This document shows, one piece after another, positions 1-13,229 of a DNA stretch of 64,000 nucleotides. The notes beneath the pieces were generated by a model. That model was not told where the DNA came from. It saw nothing but the letters and a program-made list of their open reading frames with translations, and made no database searches. This DNA comes from Flabesymbios commensalis (taxonomy: Eukaryota; Annelida; Polychaeta; Terebellida; Flabelligeridae). The first letter of the stretch is position 1. Every line of letters begins with the position of its first letter. The stretch spans positions 17,598,494 through 17,662,493 of the forward strand of contig OZ024914.1 in NCBI GenBank assembly GCA_964017125.1, written 5' to 3'. The position numbers and the translations under genes were made by a program.

Positions 1-530
1 CATATAAATTAAATAATTCGTGTGATAATTCAACATAGGCTAAAATTGAATGTTCTACGTTTAGGCACAAATAATTTACACCTTTATTTCCTGAAAATCA
101 AACAAGCAAAAACTATTCAGAGGAAATAGGAAAATAAACATGCAAATACTTCCTGACATGCAGGAAAATCATCATGCTTGATTCGAATTTACTTTTTCAC
201 AACTGTGGAAATACACTATACATTTTGTTTTCTCAAATTGCCAATGATATAAAGTTACATGTATGTAGGCTTGATTTATTTTTATATTTAGTTAAATAGT
301 TTTAAATATCATTGGGCGATTGGTTCTACGGGCTCAATCACTTGAAAGAAGCTGTAAGCACAAGCTACAAAACTAAAATGCATTTTAACCATATTGGTTA
401 GACTCGCTTAAATTAGTTCACACAATTTTAGAATTACTGAGCCTGATAACAATGATCTAAAAAGTACTTTTATTTGAATTGTTTCAGAATAATGACCAAC
501 ATGATGACCATCAGATGTGCTCCATTAAAA

Positions 531-762
531 TTAACCCTTCCAGTGCGGGGACCGTCTTTAGACGTCAGAATCTGACGTAGGCCTATAAAGACGGTCCACG
601 CACTGAAAGAATTAACAAAATTGATAACGGCCGTAGACCGGTAACATAGGTATTCAAATGAAGCGGTAAGAGCTAACTAAGTCATTTATGATGATTTCGA
701 ATTGAAAAAAACCCTTTGGTCTCCATGGTTTACACAAAAATATATCAGCGTTTAAGGGTTAA
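531..762. mobile_element. TTAA-flanked MITE, family B
   Basis: TTAACCCTTCCAGTGCGGGG at the left and CAGCGTTTAAGGGTTAA at the right; TTAA ends and CCCTT termini are those of piggyBac-type elements. A hairpin of AGACGTCAGAATCTGACGT and GGGGACCGTCTTTA lies near the left end. 232 bp, no frame. Confidence 0.75.
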
Positions 763-1109
763 GAAAGCAATAGAAAGGAACCACAGCGCAGGGTACAGAT
801 CACCAAACGTAACATTCACTTAAATCGACTGACATTTCCACATCAAAATTCGCACTTTCCCTCTGTTAGATATCCCTAAGCGGCCTCTATCAACGTCGCC
901 GACCAATGTAATGTCGAATAGGGCCTACACGCAACAGTTCGTTCAATAAATAAATGGTATGATGGTATTATATGATGCATTTTTAAACAAAATTACCTAA
1001 GACAAAAACACAAATTGACAAAAATTAAACATGTTAAAAACACAAATTTCATTCACAACTTTCTAGATTAACATATTCACAATCACTACATTTTCTTTAA
1101 CAGCAACAA
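763..1109. other. Intergenic, nothing recognised
   Basis: AT-rich, no frame, no repeat that I can place. The same holds for 1-530. Confidence 0.5.
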
Positions 1110-1124
1110 TTAGGACCCCACCAG

Positions 1125-1433
1125 GGCGGGGGCCCTAGGGTAGTGGTTAGCACCGCTGCCTTTCACGCCAGAGGCCGGGGTTCGGTTCCCGGTCTCGGCG
1201 GTTTGAAAGAAACAAAATTGTTTCTTCCCCATCCACGTGTGAAAGTTAGTATTGTGGGGAGCCTCCGTGACCGAGAGGTAGCGTGCTCGGCCTCAGACCG
1301 CCAGGGCTCGAATTTCGAATCATGTGTCTGGAGGACAGTGTCATCTCAATCATCTCACCATCCTCAGGAGGTTCTCCTGGCCCAGTTTAGCCTATATGTG
1401 CACAAAGGTGGCCTAAAGCCCGATTCATTTCAT
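1125..1433 (+). mobile_element. Dimeric tRNA-derived SINE with 15-bp target site duplication
   Basis: TTAGGACCCCACCAG occurs exactly at 1110-1124 and 1434-1448, bracketing 309 bp. The head (1128-1203) resembles tRNA-Glu: TAGGGTAGTGGTTAG (A-box), CTTTCAC loop with TTC, GGGGTTCGGTTCCC (B-box). A second tRNA-like part at 1258-1325 reads CCGTGACCGAGAGGTAGCGT and GGGCTCGAATTTCGA. A tail with CATCCTCAGGAGGTT follows. The same composite, in the same order, occurs at 48384-48695 on the minus strand, so it is a real family. Confidence 0.85.
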
Positions 1434-1651
1434 TTAGGACCCCACCAGACTCAAATTACGTGTGTTTCTCTGTATTTCCCAAAATTATAGAATTCCCGGT
1501 ATTTTCCCTGTACGTATAATTTGATACAATTTCCTTTGCCCCCCCCCCCCCTTCCGCGGGTACCCTGCTAATGCATGCTGCCATTTATGCGTATCAAGCC
1601 CCACTTCCTAAATAATATGATGCTATTGTTATTCCTGGCAAGTAGACTTAC

Positions 1652-1747
1652 TGCGCCTCCAATCATTCCTCCAACTTCAGCCATCACTTTCTCCATATTT
1701 CCCAAAGCCCTCTTCGTCTTCCACGCAGGTGTTTTTGTAGCCATCTT
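1652..1747 (-). CDS. Possible host exon with ATG, product unrecognised
   Basis: On the minus strand the acceptor ctttttacag is followed by AAG ATG and 31 codons, then donor GCA|GTAAGT. The peptide is MATKTPAWKTKRALGNMEKV then MAEVGGMIGGA: basic start, helical and glycine-rich end. Both splice signals are strong and codon use looks coding-like, but I found no partner exon. Unspliced it ends after 58 codons. Confidence 0.3.
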
Positions 1748-2046
1748 CTGTAAAAAGTGAAGTGATACAAAGAGTATACATTCTAGAAAATGAGATACAT
1801 TAGAATTTCTGATTTCAGTTAAATATGTTAAATTAACCTTACTCTAACCTTATCTCCTGATGGAATGCAAACGCACTATTGATTTATTTAAATAAAAACA
1901 TTTAATCAAGACAAACGTACTAGACATTATAAATATTTATTATACGTTATTTGAATTTTGAGATATGTTGAACACTAGTATAAATTTAAATTGTCTGTTT
2001 TAAAAATACCAAGATATGATATAGCTGATCAAAGCTAAAAATGTCC

Positions 2047-2290
2047 TTAACCCTTTCAGCGCGGGGAGCGTTTTTAGACGTCAGAATCTGACGTATGTAG
2101 ACGTCAGATTCTGTCGTCTAAAGAAAGTCCCCGCACTGAAAGAATTACCAAATTTAAAATAGACGTATTCCCTTAACATAGGTATTCAAATCAAGCGGAA
2201 AGAGCTAAGACAGTTATGATGATTTCATATTGAAAAAAACCCTTTGGTCTCCATGGTTTATACAAAAAAAATCAGCGTTGTAAGGTTTAA
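2047..2290. mobile_element. TTAA-flanked MITE, family B
   Basis: TTAACCCTTTCAGCGCGGGG ... AATCAGCGTTGTAAGGTTTAA, closely matching the copy at 531 (ACGTCAGAATCTGACGT, CCCTTTGGTCTCCATGGTTT). Confidence 0.75.
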
Positions 2291-2437
2291 ATTGTATTTC
2301 ATCAAATACCGTGACATTATCTCTCTCACTATTGGATAGAACGGATTTAGCTGATAGGTTCAGGCTTATCATTCGACAATAAGCGATATTAATCATTGAC
2401 CCGGAGCTCATTTATTGTTGGTCCACTATCTACAATG

Positions 2438-2668
2438 CCTTTAACCGCCGTTGCCGCATATATTCGGTTTTTCATTTTTTATTACCACCAAACATGTTAA
2501 AGATAAAAATGTAATGTGACATCAATCAGCAATATTTGAAAACAGTTAGCCTCTATTTTATCAAATCTGAATAATTTTCACTCACTTGAAGTTGTGGATC
2601 GCGTCAGCGAGACACAACTTCAAGTGGGTGAAAATTCCGATTGAATAGTTTGGCGGTTAAAGGGCTAA
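2438..2668. mobile_element. TTAA-type MITE, family A, with CACTTGAAGTTGTG hairpin
   Basis: GCCTTTAACCGCCGTTGCCG ... TTTGGCGGTTAAAGGGCTAA. The hairpin occupies 2583-2626. Terminal TTAA has decayed on both sides. Confidence 0.75.
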
Positions 2669-4515
2669 ATGCATTTTAAATTATTCACAATATTGCGATA
2701 AGTAAACCCTTTCTGGAAGCATCATCCGCTGATCGTGCTGATTCCTCGCTGTTATGTATAATATAATAGTTCATCGAATAATCGATATGAAACATATTTT
2801 TATAAGTGCGTGTTTGATCAAAGTAGGTGTGTCGGCATGATTGATTCGCTGAATAAAGATTGTGGGCGCACATTGCAATGGCCCGCATGCGCAGCATGGT
2901 CGACGTCCACATGAGTGGGGTCCGCCTCAATGTAAATATTCTGATTCAGTGAAGCATAACGACCCAGCTGCTTTAATTTATTCTGATTTAAATTAGGCTA
3001 CTCACGTCGATATACAATGGCTCTACTTAATTAAGATAGTAGATACATATAATAATTACGTAATAATTACGTAATAGTTCATTGAATATTACGTACGAAA
3101 GTTTGCTCAAAGAAAAAATATTTTCACAGTGACCAGATATCCGCGACTGCTTCGCTCATATGCTATAGGCCTTGCTAAGAGTTTGATTAATTTATTGTGA
3201 AATAAAATAGGCTACTCACGTCTTATATAGTGCTCTGTAGCGGGTCTACTATGTGGCTCTACTCAATGAAGGGTCAAGAGCTATCTGACCATGCTGGTAT
3301 ACCTGTTTAAAGTCCGAATGTAGGATAGACCGACATGTGCGTTGATCTGATTCTGAGGACATGCTCACCGACGATAAGATAATCACGAGATAAACATGAT
3401 AAAAAAACGCAACAAATATGTAATAGGGCCTACAAATGGAGTAGGAATAGTTTCCATTTCTATTTACCACCATTGTTATCACAAATGATAAGAATTGACT
3501 AATTCTTATTAAACGTGTTGAACAAAATACGATTTTGCTACTTTATCTGAAAACATGTAGGCCTAGGCCCCCACTATGCCTATTTTTAAAATTAGAATAA
3601 TGAAGTATTCTTCCGAGTAAATATTATGCCCAAGGTGTGCTAAAATATTGGAAGTTCAAAATTGCCTGTAGAATTCGATTCAAACATATGCCAATCTTGT
3701 CAATGCTCAAATTGTGTTCTTTGAAATAAAAAGGCGAAATTGCGATATAGACGTGATAAGGATTGAGCAAGGAGTGTGGTGAATCATATATAGGCCTGGG
3801 CTATCCATAATCCAGAACGCATTAATTTGTGGAGATACCCATCAATTAAGAAGCGGATACATTGACAGACGTATCTGCATGACGACATGGGCTACTAACC
3901 GAGATTAATAGGTAACATCAAGAAATCCCACTATTTTCAGAGCAATGAGACATGTATGACAAACTCCACAACTCTTAGCATTTATCAGAGATATAGGGTG
4001 TAATAAAAGAAATACCAGTTTTATGTTTCTCACTCTATAACAGTTGCTCAAAATATTGCTGAATTAACTACATCTTAATACAAATTGAACGATGACAACA
4101 ACGGACGACACTATAATGTGTGACAACGATATCTAAGTAAAAGCTGTAAAGTTTTGAAAATAAACCCAAACATTTAATGGTTGGCTATATGGGGACTACT
4201 ATTTCTAGTATAAGCCCTGATTGTCATCAAACTACTCTCAGCGTCCTCGGCGCTGGGGTTCCGTTATCATCATCCCTCAGCCATAATGTGTGCATTATTG
4301 CATAGTTCATGATCTGAACAATGGACAAAACCAGATCCAGTGACAATTACTCATTATTTGTTTAATTTGAAACCATTTTTTTTCAAATTTTGATGTTTTA
4401 ACGCTCATTTCTTTACCAATAACAGTGATTTGAACGGTAAATTAAATGGATTAAAAACGGCAATAGTCGTGATTAGCGGTGTACTGGTTAATAACTGTTA
4501 GAGCCCTTAATCTTG
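2669..4515. other. Intergenic, nothing recognised except a worn MITE end
   Basis: No frame with motifs. Around 4380-4512 there is ATTAAAAACGGCAATAGTCGT and TTAGCGG, as in family G ends, so a decayed MITE probably adjoins the one at 4516. Confidence 0.4.
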
Positions 4516-4717
4516 TTAACCCTTTAACCGCCAAATTTTTCAATTTGAATTTTCACCCACTTGAAGTTGTGTCTCGCTGACGCGATCCACAGCTTCAAGT
4601 GAGTGAAAATTATTCAGACTTCACAAATTGGAGGTTAACTCTTTTCAAATATTGCTAATTGATGTCGCATTTTTTCTTTAACATGTTTAAAATGATAAAC
4701 ATACTTCAAAGGGTTAA
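4516..4717. mobile_element. TTAA-flanked MITE, family A, inverted orientation
   Basis: TTAACCCTTTAACCGCC at the left and AAAGGGTTAA at the right, 202 bp. The hairpin is at 4558-4601, near the left end instead of the right, so it lies opposite to the others. Confidence 0.75.
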
Positions 4718-4858
4718 TGAGCTATGTGGTAATAAGAGAAGAGAGTGTCAGACACCTGCTTCCTGACAGATAACCAGTGATTCAGGTGAGCTGGGGGAGT
4801 AATGTCATCCAGCCTCGTTATTCTGTGCGTTTACTTCATCGTGCACATGTTTCAACCC

Positions 4859-5108
4859 TTAACCCTTTAACCGCCGGTGCCACATATATTCGGGTTTTCG
4901 TTTTATATTAGCACATTAAGTACAACCTTATAAACATGCTAAAGATAAAATGTGATATCAATGAGCAATATTTGAAAACAGTTGACCTTCATTTTGTCAA
5001 ATCTGAATAATTGTCACTCACTTGAAGCTAGTTGTGGATCGCGTCAGCGAGACACAACTTCAAGTGGGTCAAAATTCAAGTTGAATAATTCGGCGGTTAA
5101 AGGGTTAA
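4859..5108. mobile_element. TTAA-flanked MITE, family A
   Basis: TTAACCCTTTAACCGCCGGT ... TTCGGCGGTTAAAGGGTTAA, 250 bp, both TTAA intact. The hairpin at 5019-5066 has four extra bases (CTAG) in the left arm. Confidence 0.8.
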
Positions 5109-5679
5109 ATCACTGAAATATTTTTATACAAACTAAGAAATCAATGTTTTTTCTATATTTTTTAAAACATATGGTTAGTTACCAAGATCAGAATTATATG
5201 TTAATTAGTTCAAACGTTATGCATCTTTGATATTTGGCGGCCATTTTGGCGGACATCTTGGATTTAAAAAAGCCAAGCTAGGTTGAAGTATGCACTCACT
5301 GGTTTAGAGAACTAGACAGTATGTACTAGCTGAAATGCAAAAACATAATTTTTTAAGAAGTTATAAAAGGTTTAAACACTAGATATTGATCTAAACATCC
5401 AGTAGAAATTTTTAATTTAAATATTTCAGGAAAAACGTGTCTATAATGTACGTTTAAAACAAATAATTTACAATACTTAAATCCTCCTGTGAGTTGTGAC
5501 ACTGAAGACGCGCTCCCAACTGATTTACGACAAATGGACATTATATTGTTTTACAGCACAGTCAGAGCAAACGCGACTGTCCACTTTACGAGGTTGTACA
5601 AGGTCACGTCTGCCAGTAATTCTCTCACTACGGATCAATAGAGGCTACACCAAATATATAATATTTCTAATGCTATTAT

Positions 5680-6343
5680 TATGTGACCCGATTTGGCAAC
5701 ATGAGTCGCAAGTCGCATATTAAAAAAATGGCGATATTAACAGATCCTGAATCTACATTCAATTACGTTTAAATGGTATAGGCCCTACCACACAACTGGC
5801 TAGCGTGGTTAGCTCTGATAAAATGACTCCGCGAAATATTAATTCTGAAACTACGTCATTTTAAGAAAATTGCCTTTGAAGTTCAAAAAGGCAATTTGCA
5901 CACTTTTTGAAAAGAGGATTTAAAAAAATTGGAATAAAATTACAGAAATAAAAAAAATATTCATTTCGAACTCATTTTTTTCAATGAACGTATTCTAACA
6001 TTTTGTAAACTTTAAAACTGGATGAAAAAATGTGTCGTCATGATTTTTACAATGCATCAACATTGCATACTTTTTCATGGTAACATGTGGATAGAAAAAA
6101 TCACTGATTGCAGTCTGATTATGACTAAAATTAAAATAAAAGATACATGTAGGCCTATATTTAAAATTTGTTTTTTTTCAACATGTACATCAACTTCTAT
6201 GACACACAATTTCAGGGTTCGAGTAACCATATGAAAGTAAAAACTGATGTAAAAAAATAATATACATCAAATCAAGATCAAGGGTGCTAGCATCGTTTGT
6301 CAAAGTGCGACTTACAACTCATTTTGCCAGATCGGGTCATATA
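5680..6343. mobile_element. TIR element (about 660 bp), TA-flanked, copy 1
   Basis: The left end TATGTGACCCGATTTGGCAA reappears inverted at the right end (TATATGACCCGATCTGGCAA). The inverted match runs on for about 40 bp (ATGAG, AAGTCGCA). TA at both edges suggests a Tc1/mariner-type non-autonomous element. There is no transposase frame. Confidence 0.65.
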
Positions 6344-8339
6344 TCAGTTTGGTTTCATTGGAATCTATCTATATGTATAACAAATATAATGCAAAACCAG
6401 AATAGCTACATATGCATTTTACCAGATTAGCAGCCAAGAGACTACTTTGCCTCAAAACAGCAGGTGGCAATGCGTGACAAAAAATTCACCGATAATGGGA
6501 GGAAGTTGTACTATACGTGAAGGAGTTGTAAATACACTGTGAAATCATAAAAACATGCATGCAATCATGTAGAAATGCATTTGCTATTAAAGTGGAAATA
6601 ATATTATTTCTTTCTTAGTTATTAGTTATTAGAACTGGCACCAGGTAAATGTGTTTTTTAATGCCGCATATAAGTCAGCTGCATAATGCCATTAATTTTT
6701 AACAGCAAATTCTTTCATGAAATCTTGATATAACACACCAAAGACACACGCGCAACTTATTTGCTGTAGATAGACCAGCATAGCTGCGTTGTACATAATA
6801 ATTACATATATGTGCGTGACGGAGCTGTAAATAGTTCCAGAGACAAAAAATCGCCCCCTGTTCTATATAATTGGAAAGCAAATACATATTTTTCCCAAAA
6901 ACTGAAAAAAACATATCAGCTGTTTATTTTGGGAATCGATTTTAAATGAAAATCCTATAAACTGTAGAGGAACTAAATAGGTTGGACATCTTTTTTGGCG
7001 TATTTAATCCAAATAAATTTCCAAAAATATGAAATGTGCAAATTTGAACTATTTAAATATATCACATGGCATGTGATACATCATGCTACCTAGCGAGTTT
7101 AGTACATGGGCAATACTATTTGACGGACAGCATGTGTACATATTGTTTTTAAATTGAAACTTTGAGAAAGAATTACCCTGGTGTAGTAATGTAATGAAGA
7201 CGCAGAGTGGGGGAGAGCGGGGCTGGTTGTGACAGGGTAACTTTGCTATTAGATACCGGCCATTCATTATCACTTATCATGAAACATTTTTAACTCTGAA
7301 TGATTATAAGTCATCTTGGAGAGGTCTTTTATAATGACAGACTAAATTCGGGGGGGGGGGGGGGTGTCTAGAAGTAACAGATGAGTGGGGATAAGTTGTG
7401 CCAATGTTACAATTTGCCCTCACTATCTCCTCATAGTTTTACAAATTGCCCCAATAGATGGGGGGGGGGGATGGGAACTATATAAATATTGCATGTATAT
7501 AAAGGGGGTCTATATTATATGGATACATTGTAGACCAAAACTACACTAAAATATATTGTATGATTCCTCTGTTATGATCAGGCCTTACTCTTTGCTGCAT
7601 CATGATATTGACCAGGTACCCAGTGTCGATGACTTAGTGATCCCATTTCACAATCTGACATTTGCAATTTCATTTATCTAAGCTTATGCATTAAAAGGTT
7701 ATTACGGACAAGTTTAATATTTAAAATATGCTTAAATACTTGCTGCAAAACTCTAATTTTATGTGTTTCAGTATGGCGTGTTACAAAGTGCCCCAATGCG
7801 CACAGTAACATTTACTGTGTTACAACTTGCCCGCACCGGGCTCAAATTGTAACATTTTAGGTGTGGTCATATTTAACTGCACCCCATAGCAACTATTGAT
7901 GATATTTATCTTAATAAAATTATATTTTATACGGGAAATAATAGTTTTTAATTAGATAAAATGACTTTATTCATAAAGTTAATTATCACATGCAAAAATA
8001 CTAAAATGTTGAAAATGTTACTAGCGTCGCTCTCCTCTATGTTTTACAAGGCGGGATGCCGTACTCTGTATCTCTTACATCGACTGATGTTAATGCTGCA
8101 AATAAAGAGTTACAGTAGTCTAACTGATATGTAATGGGGGCTTGAATAGCATTTAGTGTGGCTTCTATCGCCAGATAACATGTGATTGATGACTGACAAT
8201 CTCCAAAGGTGAAAATGACAAGACTTACATTCAACGCTCATTTGGTGTGACTGTCCACCTCAACACCGCGATTGTGTACATGTGATGCCGGAGATAATGT
8301 CACACTGACCATACATGTAGGTCGTCTAGTGGTGAACAG

Positions 8340-8902
8340 GGTCGAATATCAAATACAGCCGGATGTCATCAGCGTATTTTAAATTTGATACTTGATATTT
8401 GATTTGATTTGTGTACTTGAGATCGTGTATTTGAAGACGGTACTTTTTTGAATACGTCGAAGAGATGTTGTTAAAAGCGTAAACATAATTAGGATCAAGT
8501 ATTGAACACTCGGGCACACCAGCCTTGAGATCTACTAGATAAATGAGCAGCTTACTTCATATATTTGACTGTTCAAAATGTAAATATAACTGATGTATTT
8601 TGAAAATGCTATGCCTTACTGCCCTTTTAGTGTGACAGGTCACATATTATCTTATTGTAAATTATTCTAAATACTCACATTATATATGCATGGAATTCAT
8701 AATATGTTAAGAATCAGATTTTGAGCCTTAAAAGTCTTTAATTTACCCCTAGCTTTAATTATGTGGTCTGTCTGTGTTCTTAGAATATTTGGGTTTTCTA
8801 AAAGTGAAATATATTTAAAATCTCTGAACTTATATAGGTATATATATATACCTACATTGCTACTTAAATTTAACAAATTTAAGTAAGTTTGTTTTATTCA
8901 CT
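8340..8902 (+). repeat. Internal older duplication within the 9-kb unit, first member
   Basis: About 560 bp (GTCGAATATCAAATACAGCC ... TTTGTTTTATTCACT) that matches 10482-11056 at a visibly lower identity than the two large copies match each other. The corresponding pair in copy 2 is about 26907-27582 and 29277-29843. Confidence 0.75.
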
Positions 8903-9331
8903 TGAAATTGTGTAAAAACAGTTTCTACAGAACGATGTTCAGCGTGAGAGCTTCAAAATTAATGATGCGATAAGCCCTTGTTGTCAATCGGTCATTTCGA
9001 AATTATAAACAATCACGTGACAAACGACCGAAACATATTTAGGCATCTCATCATAAATTATATAGCTCTCGCAATATACTCGTTCTGTGGAAAATATTTA
9101 TACACATACAAATGTAGGCAATAATTATGATATATGAAAAACGGTCACGTGATTCATCATTGGGAAAAAGCGGCGACTTTAAGTGACAAGATGACACTTT
9201 TCATCACCCCTGGCTAATTAATACGAACAATTTTATGCAATGCAAATATATATATAACGAACCCTAAATTTAATTAGCGTAAAATCGTGATTCACAAAGT
9301 GGGCGTCTCAATGAAGATCGGGGGCATAAAT

Positions 9332-9402
9332 CGTCACCTTGGGTATGAAAGGGTTTATCTGACACGAAGTGGCATATACACCTTTCCATACCCAAGGGGA
9401 CG
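9332..9402. repeat. Hairpin element (family E) in copy 1
   Basis: CGTCACCTTGGGTATGAAAG pairs with the inverse of CCTTTCCATACCCAAGGGGACG across about 20 bases of loop containing AGTGGCATATA. Confidence 0.55.
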
Positions 9403-10481
9403 AAATAACCACGGATGACACCTGCACGCTATATTATTCCCTACACGTGACAGCTATGACAGCTCCCATACGACCAGCTAGTCCCATTACCATGATTAGG
9501 TTACACTGCCGAACCCCAGAATAGGTGTGCCACATCACAATACACCGGCACATGGACCCATTAATACCGGACGAGAAAATCTCGGTTTTCAACACTAAGG
9601 GTAATATAATTGGGTGTTTCTCAGGCAAACGGTGGTAACTGCTTACATGAAAAGTGAGCAGTTACTACAGTTTTTCACGGCTGACATCAACACTATTATT
9701 CTTTATGTCAGCTATTTCATCTAAAAAAAACGACAGCACGAATATGGATAGATTTTATTGTGAATCTGAAAATTGTTAATAAACGTGCACCCACAGGGCT
9801 GGATTTACTTAAACACCAAATTTATAGTGCCAGGGAATAGAAAATAGGGAGCTGGATTCACTTAAACACATAATTTATAGTGCCAGGGGATGCAAAATAG
9901 GGTTGGTCAGCACTGCCATATCGATCATATCCATACTAACAGAAGCATATTTGAGTCAAGGAGAAATAGTGAAACATTAGCCATGTATAGTGTCATAATA
10001 AAACCTGTATATTGTGCCTGACCTGGCCAGCTAACAGTAGATCCGATTTAATCAGATCATCCGAATGATCTATGCAGCTAAAATATATCTACGGATCAGC
10101 GTAAATCGAGTTTAATTTAGTTCAAAAGAAACCGCAATAGAAGAAAGCTAAACTACGAAAAGCAATATAGGCCTACGTGGCACTTATGTGTTTCAAGTAC
10201 TGCTGGAGGAAGATAACGGCTTCAGACAGAGAAGTCTCGCTTTTGGTCATTTCATGGCTGTAAGCAACTCGTTATTGTCAGATGTGTGGTGGTGGCAGGA
10301 AAAGACTAATTCTCAGCGGTGGGCATAATCCTTGTACAAACACGTCTTAGATCTATGCTGATATTGAGTCACCACAGACAGCCCTGCAGATACAAGACAT
10401 TGACCCAATGCCGGACTTATGTGTCTAACGTCTGCGACGCTGGCCTCCCAACGGACACCTTGACATTTAGTAATGAGCAGG

Positions 10482-11056
10482 GTCGAATAACAAATACAGC
10501 CGGATGTCATCAGCGTTTTCATAATTTGATACTTGGTATTTGGTTTGATTTGTGTAGGCCTACTTGCGGTCGTGTATTTGAAGACTTTGATCTACTAAAT
10601 AAATGAGCATCCTATTTCATATATTTGACTGTTGAAAATGTAGATAGCTGATTAATTTTGGAAATGTTGTTCCTTAGTGCCGTTTTAGTGTGAGGGTTAC
10701 ATATTGTTCTTCTGTAAATTAATCTAAATATTCACATTATATATGCATGGAATAGATTATGTTGAGAATCAGTGATTACTATAGATTTTGAGCCTTCAAA
10801 AGAATTTAATTTATCTCCATGCTTCGACTATGTGGTCTTTCTGTGTTCTTAGAATACACGGGTTTCTAAAAGTGAAATTTATTTAAAATCTCTAAATTTA
10901 TATGGGTCTATATTTCGTCCACTTGGAGATTGAAAGTGCTAAACTTCCACTTTACAAAGTGGCGGCTAAGACCCTTTTAACTCCAAGGGGCGATATATGC
11001 CTACATTGTGACTTGAATTTAACAAATTTAAGTAAGGTTGTTTTATTCACTGTCAT
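10482..11056 (+). repeat. Internal older duplication within the 9-kb unit, second member
   Basis: Partner of 8340-8902. The neighbouring stretches 9991-10260 and 11051-11425 also match each other (CCTGTATATTGTGCC ... CTCGCTTTTGGTCATTTCAT), so at least two blocks were duplicated in tandem before the 9-kb duplication. Confidence 0.75.
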
Positions 11057-12106
11057 GATAAACCCTGTATATTGTGCCCTGTGCAGCTAAGAGTAGATTT
11101 GAATCTACTGTCTTAACAATGGACTGGCATCACCGATATTTTAAAAACAACTAATTATACACAGTCATGTTCATAATTTTATCGAGCACCATACACAATC
11201 AAAATGCACTTGAACACCGCATTCGAACACTAAACATGTAGCCAAAATATATTTACGGATCAACCCAAATCGATTTGAATTTATTTCAAAAGAAACCACA
11301 ATGGAAAAAAGCTATACTACGAAAAGCAATATAAGCCTAAGTGGCACTTGTGTGTGTCAAGTACTGCTGAAGGAAGATAACACCTTCAGACAGAGAAGTC
11401 TCGCTTTTGGTCATTTCATGGCATGTCAATTTGACGTGTCATAGGTCTCATTTATGTAAATTTTATTGTAAATGTAATTTAAACTTTATTTTTGCATCTC
11501 ACTGAATCACCCCTGATAAAAAGATATCTTAAAGAAATAAACTGGTTTTTACTCTGTATAGGTTTACAGTTTGACGATCAATGTACGTCCAGCCAGTGAC
11601 ATCAAATTGATGTCGATCATCAGACATCAAATTGATGTCAATTGTGAAACCATCTGTTGACCATAGGCCTATATGCACATGGTCACTGATAGCCGCCAGC
11701 ACTGAGTAAGAAATCCTCACTATACCAAGACACAACTCAAATCACAGATTACCCTTTTGAGCTCTGAATCAAGACAATAACTTTTTAACCGTTTTATTAA
11801 CCCTCTAAATAGTACTTGTAAAACTTGTTTTTAATCGGAAATGATTGGCCTCAAGTGTGACAAATCATCCTAATAGTTTTCACTCAGTTGATGTTGTGGA
11901 TCGCATCAGCTATATATCAGTAATTTATTGCCAATGGTCCAAAAAATACATAATATAGTGTACCTGTTTGCAAACATAGTTAGAAATTTACATTATTATA
12001 GTTTAAAAAATACATTGTATTAGGGAGAAATGTTAATATATCGCATACCGCATTGAAATTGTCTGTCGCAGTAGAGTTTGCGATGGTGGGCACAGAAAAG
12101 GCAACA

Positions 12107-12217
12107 TCCCAGCAAACACGAGACGTTCACCCGATGTTTGTGCAATGTTGGCCCATCGTTTACGACGCTGGCTCAACATTGTACCAACATCGGGTGAACG
12201 TCTCGTGCTAGCTGGGA
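12107..12217. mobile_element. Palindromic MITE, family D
   Basis: A near-complete 111-bp palindrome, TCCCAGCAAACACGAGACGT ... CAATGTTGGCCC ... and its inverse ending GCTGGGA. It has no coding capacity. Confidence 0.8.
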
Positions 12218-13229
12218 TGAGAATATTTGTCTCTAATATGTGACACGAGATATATGGCGCTCCCCAAGGACGACGAGGACATGTAGCTTGTCTTCACCAG
12301 CCACAAGCACAAGTGTTCGTTCATGATCAATGCGCGCCCAGCTACCACTTTCTATGTCTTAAGATTGTGTTGCACTAAACGCAATCTTGAGAAAATGATC
12401 TTTCTATGCGAAAGAGAACGAATCTATTGTAATTGAGTTCTTTCTTCGACTTAAAATACACAAATAAATCCATGTTTTCCACGTCTTGATATACAACGCA
12501 ATTTCATTGTCAGCATGGTAAACCACGAAACAGTAACCATGAAGTTTCATGTACATTGTGCCCAACCTGACCAGCAATAAAAATAAATTAACAGTATATT
12601 CGCAGATCCGAATCTACTGTTTTAACAATAGACTAGCGCCACAGGTGTATTTTAAATTCTAGTATGTCCAGAGTAATTGTAGATGATATACTAGGTGGAC
12701 TTAGTGCAGCTAGGTTTTGATTCAATGTATGAAATTTGTTGCGTTTAATACTTCTGAATTCACTAATTCATCATTTGTTGTGTCTCACCTACGCTAAAAC
12801 AAATACGGCAACAGGACCCGCCGTATGATAAATGACTATCTCCAATTTGAATGTTCCCGGAACCCTGAGCGGATGCACATCGTGGATACTCAAATAACAA
12901 TGACTGATATAGGACGACATCCACCTTAAGCCTACGGGAAAGGATAAACTCTATGGCTTTTTCTCAAGCTGACATGCGAGCAGCGACGGAATGTATACAA
13001 ACAATGAGTTAGAAGAAAACCATACAAAGTCTCCTAGGCCTACAAGTACAGCAGAGACATTCAACAATGAGTTAAAAGTGAGGATTTGTTAAAAAGTGTA
13101 TACAGTAATGACTCTAAAGACATGTATGATAGCCATTGTAGTAAATGTTGCTCAGGAACCCGAATCTGTTGTACGACCTCAATTAGACAGTATCAAATCA
13201 TATTTATTATTAAACAAATCTTGATATTG

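Noticed and set aside
1128-1203. A functional tRNA-Glu gene
   Set aside because: The B-box and anticodon loop are tRNA-like but the acceptor ends do not pair and it is the head of a repeated SINE with target duplication.
5186-13200. The non-coding 8 kb of the duplication as a virus-derived or capsid-bearing large element
   Set aside because: No frame with capsid, polymerase, integrase or protease features and no long terminal repeats or inverted ends were seen.
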